Positions 7,200 through 15,142 of a DNA stretch of 64,000 bases are shown one piece after another. Position numbers and translations under genes: made by a program. The DNA comes from Pedobacter sp. KBS0701 (GTDB lineage Bacteria > Bacteroidota > Bacteroidia > Sphingobacteriales > Sphingobacteriaceae), in assembly GCF_005938645.2 (NCBI RefSeq), contig NZ_CP042171.1, forward strand, positions 5,642,001-5,706,000, in the 5' to 3' direction. Under the pieces are notes generated by a model. The model saw nothing but the letters and a program-made list of their open reading frames with translations, was not told the DNA's origin and searched no databases. Within the stretch, counting starts at the first letter, position 1. Every line of letters starts with the position of its first letter.

Positions 7200-10100
7200 A
7201 TGCAGATGAAAAAGATTAAAGCGAGTAAACCGAATATGTCTACCGATAGGTCAGTAAGCCTATCTGCAAGCTTAACCAAAGCCGAACCCAAAGCGGTAGG
7301 CGGTGGCGGTGGTGTTGCACCAGGAAGTAATCCACCTGCATCCAAAAGCCCTTTAAAGCTTTTAAAAGCCAAAAAACCTGCAATGGCCAATACGGCGGTG
7401 CAGCATGTAAGCAAGCATTTCGATGTGGTGCTAGCTATCGATTTTCACTGGACAACCATTCCGATTCCACCTTCATTCGGTTTTATTCCACTGCCTTTAC
7501 CACATCCTTTTATCGGGATGGTTTTCGATCCGATGGATTACCTGCATTTCAGCATTCCTATCCCGAAATTTGCACAGGGGTTAATTGGTACGGCCAGTAT
7601 CCCAATGGGTGGGTCGATCTATGTGCATGGCAGGCATAAAGCAACCACAACTACCAGTGTAATGGGGGTTTTGCTTCCTTTCAGGCACATTAGTTCTATA
7701 CCGGTTTATTTTATTGTAAACATACCCGGTTCACCACACGAAGGTGAAGTATATTGGGGATCAACCACGGTAAAAGGGCAGGGATCAGAAATGAGCGGAT
7801 CTAATCCGGGCCAGGTTCTTACCTGCTGGTGCCCACCCATGGGTTTAAAACCGCTACCAACTGTACCAGGTAAATTAAAGAAAAATCCATTGGCTTATTT
7901 TGCTTTTTACAGCGATTTATTAAGCATGTACGTGCAGATTAATACCGGCAAACCCGTATTGGTTGGAGGTACATTTGCACCACATAATTATACACTGAAA
8001 GAGTATTTAATGCGTTTTGCAGCCATTGGCATCATGAGGGGGCTAACCAAATTGGGGGGAGCTTTAGCTAAAGGGGCACTTAAAGGGGTTAATAAGGTAT
8101 TACGTGGACTTTTTAAAAACAACCCGATATCTAAAAAGCTTTGTCATTGGGGCTTGGAACCTGTTAATTTTGTTACCGGAGCCATGTTCTTCGAGTGGAC
8201 CGATTTCGAATTGCCCGGTGGCCAAACACTGGCCTGGAACAATGTATGGCGTAGTGATAAACCTTATGCGGGCATGCTGGGCAACCAGGTATACAGTAAT
8301 TATGATCTTTATATTTATCCGGATTATGAAGCTGGCATTGTAGGTTTTAGTCACCCTACCGAAAATATGGTGATGCCCTTGCCTTATATTGAGCCATATT
8401 CAGGCAAACAATATGATCGTGCACAAAAGGTCTGGATGGAAAGACCTGATGAAAATACCTGGGTACTTACCATTCATCAGGATATTTATACGTATACACT
8501 TTTTAGTGGCGGGCAAGATGGTGATATCTACCGCATCAATCATATCGAATACACCAATGGCAGTCAGCTTACCTTTTATTATCAACAACAGCTTTTAACC
8601 CGGATTGTCGAAAACTCAGGCCGTGTACTCGAAATGCAGCATAATGAAGCCGGTACGGCAATTACTGCTGTTTATTATCATTATAAAAATACCAGCGATC
8701 TGTTGGTGAGTTACGATTACGATCAGCGTGGCAACATGGTCAAAGTATACGATCAGGCAGGCAAAGTCATCAGTTTTGAGTACGATGACCATAATAGAGT
8801 AGTTAAAAGAACCAACCGAAACGGCATGGCGTATTTCTGGACTTATGACGCAGAGGGCCGCGTAATCCACACTGAGGGCAGAGACGGTTTTATGAGCGGA
8901 TCGATAAGCTATTTCCCTGAAGAAGGTTATAACGAAGTGTACTACCACGACGGTAAAATAGAACGTTATTATTATGATGAAAACGATCTGGTGTACAAAA
9001 AAGTAGATGCTTTGGGTGGCGAAACCTGGTATGAGCACGATCGCTATAATCAAGAAAAAATGGTTTCGAGCCCTGAAGGAAGGGTAATCGGTTACGAATA
9101 TGATGATCGGGGCAATATTACCACTTACCACACCGCAGATGGCGAGCAATATCAATATGCCTACGATGAAAACAATAACCTCATTCTGCGCAGTGATCCG
9201 GCCGGTTCAAACGAAACCTGGTTGTATAATGGGCAGAACCAATTGCTTAAACATGTTCAAAAAGACAGTCGGGTAGTCGATTTTTATTATAACGAAGAGC
9301 AAAAATTACCGGTATTTTGTCGCGATAATGACGGTCACGAAATCCATTGGACTTATAACAATTTAAACCAGCTGATCGAATCGGTTTCCAGCGAAGGCAA
9401 CAGCCGCCGTTGGACTTATGATGATTATGGGCGGTTGATCCGTTTTAGTCCTGATGGTGATCAAACTACAATTTGGGAGCGGGATGAAATGGGCCGTGTT
9501 ACCCTGATAAAAGATTTTGGAGAAGAAGCCTTACATTTCAAATACGATGCCTACGATCTTCCGGTTTACGCCACTGATGGGCGTGAAGAATGGTACATGG
9601 CTTATACGCCTATGGGTAGCCTAAAAACACAAAAAAGAAGCAGTCAATCCTCCAGCCAGAACATCCAGACCCTACATTTTACCTACGATCAATGGGAAAA
9701 CTTAAAGGCCATTACCAACGAAAAAGGCGAAGAATATCTCTTTTTAAGAGATGCCAACGATGATGTGGTAAAAGAAATTGGCTTTGATGGACAGGAACAA
9801 CAATATATCCGCAATCAGGATGGGCAGGTTATTAAAACCATACAGGCCGATGGTAAGGCCATTTACCACAATTACGATCTGAGCGGCCGGCTCGTGTACA
9901 GCAGCTATGAAGATGGTACCTACGAAGCTTTCCAATACAATAAACTCGGTTTGCTTATTGCTGCAGAGAACGACTTTTCTTTAGTTAATTTCAAGCGGAA
10001 TCCACTGGGTATGGTTACCCAGGAAATACAGGATGGTTACCAGATCAATTACCAATATGATGTTTTTGGCAACCTAACCAGTTTAAAAAGCTCATTAGGC

Positions 10101-11855
10101 GCAGATATTCAATACGATTATGATGAAATAGGTTACCTGAATGGCATTGCCGCAAAAAGTGGTGGATCAGCAGAATGGACTGCAAGTATTGGCCGCAATA
10201 AAAACGGACAGGAAACCAGCCGCAGTTTAAGCGGCGGGATAAAAGCTACTTTCGATTATGATCACGAAGGCCATCCAATCAGTCAGAAGGTTGAAGCTAG
10301 TCGTTCCATTACCACGTTTAAACAATATGTCTGGGGGCCGAATGATAAACTCAACAGCTGCTTAAATAGCATTACGGGCGGCAGCATCAATTACAGATAT
10401 GATACTTTTGGCAGCCTGTCTTCCGCAAGTTATAGCGATGACGGCAAAGTCATATATAAAAATCCTGATGAAACCGGGAACTTATATAAAACTGCTGATC
10501 GCAGTGACCGGCGTTATGATAAAGGAGGTAAACTGTTGAAAGATGACCAATGGTACTACCGTTACGATGCCAAAGGCAACCTGGTGCAAAAAAGCAAGCG
10601 TAACATTAACGGTCTGGCCAAAGAAGAAGTTGCCCAACCAGAAGATAATGGCTTATTTGGCAAAAAATTAAACTGGGGAATGGCCAATCCCGATATCCCA
10701 AAAGCGGAAGCGCTGGATATCCTGGCAGATGCTGAACCGGATTTACCAGAATGGAAAGAAGGTGACTGGTCTTATGCCTGGGCCGCCAATGGCATGATGA
10801 AAGCGGTTAAAAATCCACATGGCGAGATCATTCATTTCGAATACGATGCTTTAGGCAGAAGAAAAGCCAAAATTGTTTATGGTTCCTCCCCAAGAGGGGA
10901 AGGCCGGGAGGGGGTGATCTACCGCTATTTATGGGATGGTAATTTACTGCTCCACGAATGGAATTACCCTTTAAAAGAGCGGCCTAACCTGGTGATTAAT
11001 AAAGATGGATTGCTCAGCTACGATAAAACCGAACCGCTTGGCAACGATTTAATTACATGGGTGTACGATCAGAACAAATTTACCCCAAGTGCCAAAATTG
11101 TTAATGGCCAGTACTATTCTATTATAAGCGATTATTTGGGAACACCTGTACAAGCTTATGATGATGCCGGTAAAAAAGTGTGGGATGCTGAACTTGATAT
11201 TTATGGAAAAATACATAACCTTAGCGGTGAGAGAAACTTTGTGCCATTTAGGTACCAGGGGCAGTATGAGGATATAGAAACGGGCTTGTATTATAATAGG
11301 TTTAGGTATTATGATCCAGAGATTGGGGGATATGTAAGCAAAGATCCAATAGGGTTGGAAGGGGGAAATAGGCTATATGCTTATGTTGGAGATAGCAATT
11401 ATTGGTTAGATGTCTTTGGATTGATGCCGTGGGGCGAGTTTATGAATGGAGCGAGCGCAACTATTACAGCAGGGAATAATACAGGAACTTATAGTAGTTC
11501 TACAGCAGGACACGCAGAGATAAATGGGCTCAATGACTTCACTAACAAGGGTTGGTTAAATGGACAAGATGTGGTTATTTCAGATGTTACGGGTAATTTT
11601 AATAATGGAGTCAAACCTGTAGGTGTATGTTCAAAATGTAGATCAAATGTTTTTGGAGTATTGGCAGAAGGTGGAGCAAAAAGTGTGACTATTCCTGTAA
11701 CTAAAGGAAATGTAACAGTTGATAGTTATAAAATTAAGAGCGATGATTTTGGTAGGGTTCAAGCTGAAATTGATAAAATAAATAAAGGCTCAGGGAATCC
11801 TAGATCTAAATCAGATGCGGCATGGGACGTACTTAAAAAATATAAATATAATTAA
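7200..11855 (+). CDS. PAAR/Rhs polymorphic toxin with C-terminal cytidine-deaminase-like domain
   Basis: This 1551-residue protein is the largest in the window. Residues ~1-60 are a flexible Gly/Ala/Lys-rich leader. Residues ~60-300 form a PAAR-like tip region with hydrophobic segments, and PVNFVTGAMFF at ~321 opens the Rhs shell. YD-type repeats run from ~480 to ~1390, and the Rhs-associated core ends in LDVFGL (1403-1408). The last 143 residues are the toxin. They contain HAE (His1438, Glu1440) and CSKC (Cys1477, Cys1480), the zinc and proton-shuttle motif of deaminase-fold toxins. The tip resembles the MafB19/SCP1.201 (DddA-like) group, with cytosine in DNA, RNA or a nucleotide as possible substrate. 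The tip is clearly more AT-rich than the Rhs shell, which suggests a swapped module. The next gene begins at the base after the stop. Confidence 0.88.
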   Translation: MQMKKIKASKPNMSTDRSVSLSASLTKAEPKAVGGGGGVAPGSNPPASKSPLKLLKAKKPAMANTAVQHVSKHFDVVLAIDFHWTTIPIPPSFGFIPLPLPHPFIGMVFDPMDYLHFSIPIPKFAQGLIGTASIPMGGSIYVHGRHKATTTTSVMGVLLPFRHISSIPVYFIVNIPGSPHEGEVYWGSTTVKGQGSEMSGSNPGQVLTCWCPPMGLKPLPTVPGKLKKNPLAYFAFYSDLLSMYVQINTGKPVLVGGTFAPHNYTLKEYLMRFAAIGIMRGLTKLGGALAKGALKGVNKVLRGLFKNNPISKKLCHWGLEPVNFVTGAMFFEWTDFELPGGQTLAWNNVWRSDKPYAGMLGNQVYSNYDLYIYPDYEAGIVGFSHPTENMVMPLPYIEPYSGKQYDRAQKVWMERPDENTWVLTIHQDIYTYTLFSGGQDGDIYRINHIEYTNGSQLTFYYQQQLLTRIVENSGRVLEMQHNEAGTAITAVYYHYKNTSDLLVSYDYDQRGNMVKVYDQAGKVISFEYDDHNRVVKRTNRNGMAYFWTYDAEGRVIHTEGRDGFMSGSISYFPEEGYNEVYYHDGKIERYYYDENDLVYKKVDALGGETWYEHDRYNQEKMVSSPEGRVIGYEYDDRGNITTYHTADGEQYQYAYDENNNLILRSDPAGSNETWLYNGQNQLLKHVQKDSRVVDFYYNEEQKLPVFCRDNDGHEIHWTYNNLNQLIESVSSEGNSRRWTYDDYGRLIRFSPDGDQTTIWERDEMGRVTLIKDFGEEALHFKYDAYDLPVYATDGREEWYMAYTPMGSLKTQKRSSQSSSQNIQTLHFTYDQWENLKAITNEKGEEYLFLRDANDDVVKEIGFDGQEQQYIRNQDGQVIKTIQADGKAIYHNYDLSGRLVYSSYEDGTYEAFQYNKLGLLIAAENDFSLVNFKRNPLGMVTQEIQDGYQINYQYDVFGNLTSLKSSLGADIQYDYDEIGYLNGIAAKSGGSAEWTASIGRNKNGQETSRSLSGGIKATFDYDHEGHPISQKVEASRSITTFKQYVWGPNDKLNSCLNSITGGSINYRYDTFGSLSSASYSDDGKVIYKNPDETGNLYKTADRSDRRYDKGGKLLKDDQWYYRYDAKGNLVQKSKRNINGLAKEEVAQPEDNGLFGKKLNWGMANPDIPKAEALDILADAEPDLPEWKEGDWSYAWAANGMMKAVKNPHGEIIHFEYDALGRRKAKIVYGSSPRGEGREGVIYRYLWDGNLLLHEWNYPLKERPNLVINKDGLLSYDKTEPLGNDLITWVYDQNKFTPSAKIVNGQYYSIISDYLGTPVQAYDDAGKKVWDAELDIYGKIHNLSGERNFVPFRYQGQYEDIETGLYYNRFRYYDPEIGGYVSKDPIGLEGGNRLYAYVGDSNYWLDVFGLMPWGEFMNGASATITAGNNTGTYSSSTAGHAEINGLNDFTNKGWLNGQDVVISDVTGNFNNGVKPVGVCSKCRSNVFGVLAEGGAKSVTIPVTKGNVTVDSYKIKSDDFGRVQAEIDKINKGSGNPRSKSDAAWDVLKKYKYN

Positions 11856-12455
11856 ATGAAGAAGATAGAAGCAAAAGACACGTTATTTTTTTATAGCCCA
11901 AATATGGAAGAGTTAACCCTATATGCAGGTGTAAAATTTAGTTACAATTTTAAAAAAAGACAATTTCAATTAGACATGAATCCAGATGGAGAATCCCGTT
12001 TAACAGATGTTGAAAATTTTAAAATAAATGAAGCATTCACGCAAATTGAATTCGATATTAATTATAAAAACAAAGCAATTGCTTATACCGTAAGTAGTAA
12101 TTTTGATACATGTAAATATGCTTTCGAAATCATCAATAATTTAAATGAATCAATTATCCCAGATAATGATTTGGATAAAGTAGATCTATACTTTGAACAG
12201 GATGTACTCACGCATTTATATGTAAGTAAGACAAAAGATTATCAATTGATCGATTCATTGAGACTTATATCCGAAAATAATACTTGCTATTTAATAAGAA
12301 ATAAACCCGAATACAGTAAAAAAAAAGTTGATAATATATTAGTTCAGGATGGTAAGGTTTCGATAACTGCAGAAGGAAAAGATGTCTTTTTTGAATTTAA
12401 TCTGAGTCCGGTGGTATATAAGATTATTGAAGATATGCTTAGGCTAAAAAAATAA
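11856..12455 (+). CDS. Probable immunity protein to the deaminase toxin
   Basis: This is a 199-residue soluble protein with no signal peptide, rich in Asn, Lys, Asp and Glu. Its ATG follows the toxin stop codon with no gap, so expression is probably coupled. Visible segments such as TLYAGVKFSYNFKKRQFQLD and DKVDLYFEQDVLTHLYVSK suggest a beta-rich fold. I recognise no family. Directly 3' of an Rhs toxin tip is the standard place for the cognate immunity gene, and a cytoplasmic protein is what a nucleic-acid-directed toxin requires. It is AT-rich like the toxin tip, as expected if the two were acquired together. The function is inferred from position. Confidence 0.65.
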   Translation: MKKIEAKDTLFFYSPNMEELTLYAGVKFSYNFKKRQFQLDMNPDGESRLTDVENFKINEAFTQIEFDINYKNKAIAYTVSSNFDTCKYAFEIINNLNESIIPDNDLDKVDLYFEQDVLTHLYVSKTKDYQLIDSLRLISENNTCYLIRNKPEYSKKKVDNILVQDGKVSITAEGKDVFFEFNLSPVVYKIIEDMLRLKK

Positions 12456-12613
12456 TCCTTATTAGAAAAAATAGCTGTAAAAAAGTAGTGATTACATTAA
12501 AATTAATAGAAACAAGAAAGCATCTTCAAATTGGAACGCCAACATGTGATTGAAAGTTTAATTTTTGAAGCAATTTCTGGTTTTGATCTTGGGACTATTG
12601 AATTGGATAAGTT

Positions 12614-13513
12614 TCAACTCTTCTTTGAATCCTTCAACAACATTTTAATCACATTTTTTAATGCCGGGTTCCGGTTAGATTCTTTCCAGATCATATAAAG
12701 CTCTGTTCTTTGCGGAATGTGCGTGAGTTCTACAAACTTCACGTTTTCCTGATAGCCATATTGCAGTCCCGTGGGCACAATGGCTATGCCCAAACCTTCT
12801 TCTACCAGTTTGTAAATCGTGAGCGCATTAACTGATTTGTGGTAGGTTTTGGGTTTAAAGCCATGGTCTTCACATATACTCATCATCAGGTCGTAATAGA
12901 ATGGACTGTCATCGCTTGAGAAAAAAATGAAAGGCTCATCTCCGAGTTTTTTTACCGCTTCAAAACTTGCCATTTTTATCGGATGACTTTTAGGCAACAC
13001 CAGCGAGAAAGTATCCTGATGGATCATGTGTTTAGAAATGCCCGGTTTAAACTGCTGCATCCGCACAAAACCCATATCAAGCATGTCTTTTTCCAGTAAT
13101 TCGATCTGTAGTTTATTAGGCATTTCATCCAGATTGGTTCTGATCTCTGGAAAATCTTTGTTTAGCTTAAAAATAACTTCCGGTACAATTTTTTGTGCTG
13201 CAGAGCCTAAAAATCCAATCCGTAGTTCACCTTGTTTGCCTTCTGTAATATTGGTTAACTGTTTTTTGATGTTCTCGATATGGCTGAATAGAAAATCTAC
13301 TTCATCTTTAAGGTAAAGGCCAGCTTCGGTAAGTGTTACTTTTTTCTTATCCCGATCAAAGAGTGGAGCGTTAAAAATTTCTTCCATTTGTTTAATCTGC
13401 CGGCTTAATCCCGGTTGGGAAATAAACAGGCGGTCGGCAGCTTTTCTAAATTTCAGTTCCTCCGCCAAAACCTGAAAATATTTTAAGTGCCTTAGTTCTA
13501 TCTGATAACTCAT
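12614..13513 (-). CDS. LysR-type regulator divergent from hutH
   Basis: This 299-residue protein has an N-terminal winged helix-turn-helix (residues ~6-65, LKFRKAADRLFISQPGLSRQ) and a LysR substrate-binding domain (~90-295). It is transcribed away from hutH across a 76-bp gap that holds a dyad of the type bound by LysR proteins. Divergent LysR genes commonly control their neighbour, so regulation of histidine use in response to urocanate or histidine is likely. The ligand is inferred. The hut pathway is controlled by HutC or HutP in many other bacteria, which makes a LysR control gene here notable. Confidence 0.85.
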   Translation of the reverse strand: MSYQIELRHLKYFQVLAEELKFRKAADRLFISQPGLSRQIKQMEEIFNAPLFDRDKKKVTLTEAGLYLKDEVDFLFSHIENIKKQLTNITEGKQGELRIGFLGSAAQKIVPEVIFKLNKDFPEIRTNLDEMPNKLQIELLEKDMLDMGFVRMQQFKPGISKHMIHQDTFSLVLPKSHPIKMASFEAVKKLGDEPFIFFSSDDSPFYYDLMMSICEDHGFKPKTYHKSVNALTIYKLVEEGLGIAIVPTGLQYGYQENVKFVELTHIPQRTELYMIWKESNRNPALKNVIKMLLKDSKKS

Positions 13514-13517
13514 GGTT

Positions 13518-13535
13518 ATTACATGATGATGTAAT
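13518..13535. promoter_or_regulatory. Probable LysR operator in the hut divergent gap
   Basis: This is a perfect 7-bp dyad ATTACAT-GATG-ATGTAAT, which fits the T-N11-A pattern of LysR sites. It begins 5 bases upstream of the regulator start codon, so it is well placed for autoregulation and for control of hutH on the other side. Confidence 0.55.
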
Positions 13536-13564
13536 TGGTATTTATAGGTATCAAATATAGCGCT

Positions 13565-13572
13565 TATTTTTG
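13565..13572 (+). promoter_or_regulatory. Probable hutH promoter -7 element
   Basis: TATTTTTG matches the Bacteroidota -7 consensus TAnnTTTG exactly and lies 17 bases before the hutH ATG. No good TTTG lies at the usual 17-23 base spacing upstream, as would be expected of an activator-dependent promoter under the divergent LysR protein. Confidence 0.5.
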
Positions 13573-13589
13573 TTTAAAACCTTTACAAT

Positions 13590-15131
13590 ATGAGTGGGCA
13601 ACAGATTTTTAATTACGGTACAGATCATTTAACGGCTAACCTGGCTTTGGCCATCAGCAATGGTGAAGTGAAAGGCACATTAAGCGAAAGCACCCGGGCA
13701 AAAGTGCTCGAAAGCAGTAGGGTGGTGGAGCGGATTGCGGTTTCAGGTAAAGCAGTTTATGGTATCAATACTGGTTTCGGTCCCTTATGTACTTCCATGA
13801 TTTCGGCCGTTGATACCCGTAAATTACAGGAGAATATTTTAAAGAGTCATGCTGTTGGCGTAGGCGAACCGATAGATAGCGAAATATCAAAACTGATGCT
13901 CGTTTTAAAACTGCAGGCATTAGCACAGGGCTATTCAGGCATCAAAATCGAAACGCTAGACCGGATGATCTTGTTTTTAGAAACCGGCGCTACACCAGTA
14001 GTGCCAAAACAAGGTTCTGTTGGTGCTTCCGGCGACTTAGCTCCATTATCACATCTATTTTTGCCCTTAATCGGTTTAGGTAAGGTGCATTATAAAGGCG
14101 AAATTATTGCCACAGCTCAACTTTTAAAAGAACATGAGATACAGCCTTTACAATTAGGTCCCAAAGAAGGTCTGGCTTTAATTAACGGGACGCAGTTTAT
14201 TGCAGCGCATGCCGTTAAAGTAGTACAGCGTTTGGAAAATGTGCTCAATTCTGCTGATATTATTGCCGCATTAATGATTGAAGGCTTACAGGGATCAGAA
14301 AAACCTTTTCATCCAAAGCTCCATCAGTTAAGGCCTTACCCGGCAAATATTGCCGTGGCAGAACAGGTTCGAAAACTTTTGCAAGGTTCTGAAATCATGG
14401 AATCGCATGCCAATTGCGCTAAAGTACAGGATCCCTATTCATTAAGATGCATCCCTCAGGTGCATGGGGCTTCCAGAGCGGCATGGATGCATTTAAAAGA
14501 AGCTTTAGAAATCGAACTCAATTCGGTAACCGATAATCCGGTCATATTTACTGATGATTTAACCATCAGCGGAGGTAATTTCCATGGTCAGCCATTGGCT
14601 TTACCACTTGATTATGCCTGTTTAGCCGCTTCAGAAATCGGAAACATCAGCGATAGAAGGATTTACCTCTCTTTAGAAGGAAATACGCCTGGTGTGCCGA
14701 AATTGCTGATGAAAGAAACCGGATTAAATTCGGGTTTTATGATTGTTCAATATACCTCGGCAGCTCTGGCAAGCGAGAATAAAGGACTTTGTTTCCCGGC
14801 CAGTGCCGACAGTATTCCAACCTCGCTTGGTCAGGAAGATCATGTAAGCATGGGCTCCATCAGTGGGCGTAAAGCCTTACAGGTAATCGAAAATGTAGAA
14901 AAAATCCTTGGTATCGAGTTGTTCTGTGCTGCACAGGCTGTTGATTACCACTATCCATTGAAACCAGGAAAAATATTGGCTGCAGTGCACGATTTTGTCC
15001 GCACCGAAATTGATCATTTTGAAGAAGACCAGATCATGTACGATAGGATGGAAAATGCCATCCAAATGGTTCAGCAGGGGAAAATTGTTGCCGCTGCAAT
15101 CAAAGCAGAACAGGATTTAATTAAGAGTTAA
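13590..15131 (+). CDS. hutH: Histidine ammonia-lyase
   Basis: This 513-residue protein matches the usual length. It removes ammonia from L-histidine to give urocanate, the first step of histidine degradation. The Ala146-Ser147-Gly148 triad within GSVGASGDLAPLSH forms the catalytic MIO electrophile. Other family marks are YGINTGFGPLC near residue 60 and SVTDNPVIF near 315. SLGQEDHVSMGS lies near 415. The enzyme is cytoplasmic and tetrameric in known cases. hutU follows 11 bases after the stop, so the two form an operon. hutI and hutG are not adjacent, so the later steps are encoded elsewhere. Confidence 0.95.
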   Translation: MSGQQIFNYGTDHLTANLALAISNGEVKGTLSESTRAKVLESSRVVERIAVSGKAVYGINTGFGPLCTSMISAVDTRKLQENILKSHAVGVGEPIDSEISKLMLVLKLQALAQGYSGIKIETLDRMILFLETGATPVVPKQGSVGASGDLAPLSHLFLPLIGLGKVHYKGEIIATAQLLKEHEIQPLQLGPKEGLALINGTQFIAAHAVKVVQRLENVLNSADIIAALMIEGLQGSEKPFHPKLHQLRPYPANIAVAEQVRKLLQGSEIMESHANCAKVQDPYSLRCIPQVHGASRAAWMHLKEALEIELNSVTDNPVIFTDDLTISGGNFHGQPLALPLDYACLAASEIGNISDRRIYLSLEGNTPGVPKLLMKETGLNSGFMIVQYTSAALASENKGLCFPASADSIPTSLGQEDHVSMGSISGRKALQVIENVEKILGIELFCAAQAVDYHYPLKPGKILAAVHDFVRTEIDHFEEDQIMYDRMENAIQMVQQGKIVAAAIKAEQDLIKS

Positions 15132-15142
15132 AATTACAGGAA

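Noticed and set aside
8616..9155. 179-residue ORF antisense to the Rhs gene
   Set aside because: It is a frame opened by the Tyr/Asp-rich YD-repeat codons on the other strand.
7200..11855. Rhs protein as a secreted adhesin or ordinary wall-associated YD protein
   Set aside because: There is no signal peptide, an N-terminal PAAR-like region is present, and vgrG lies just upstream, so type VI cargo fits better.
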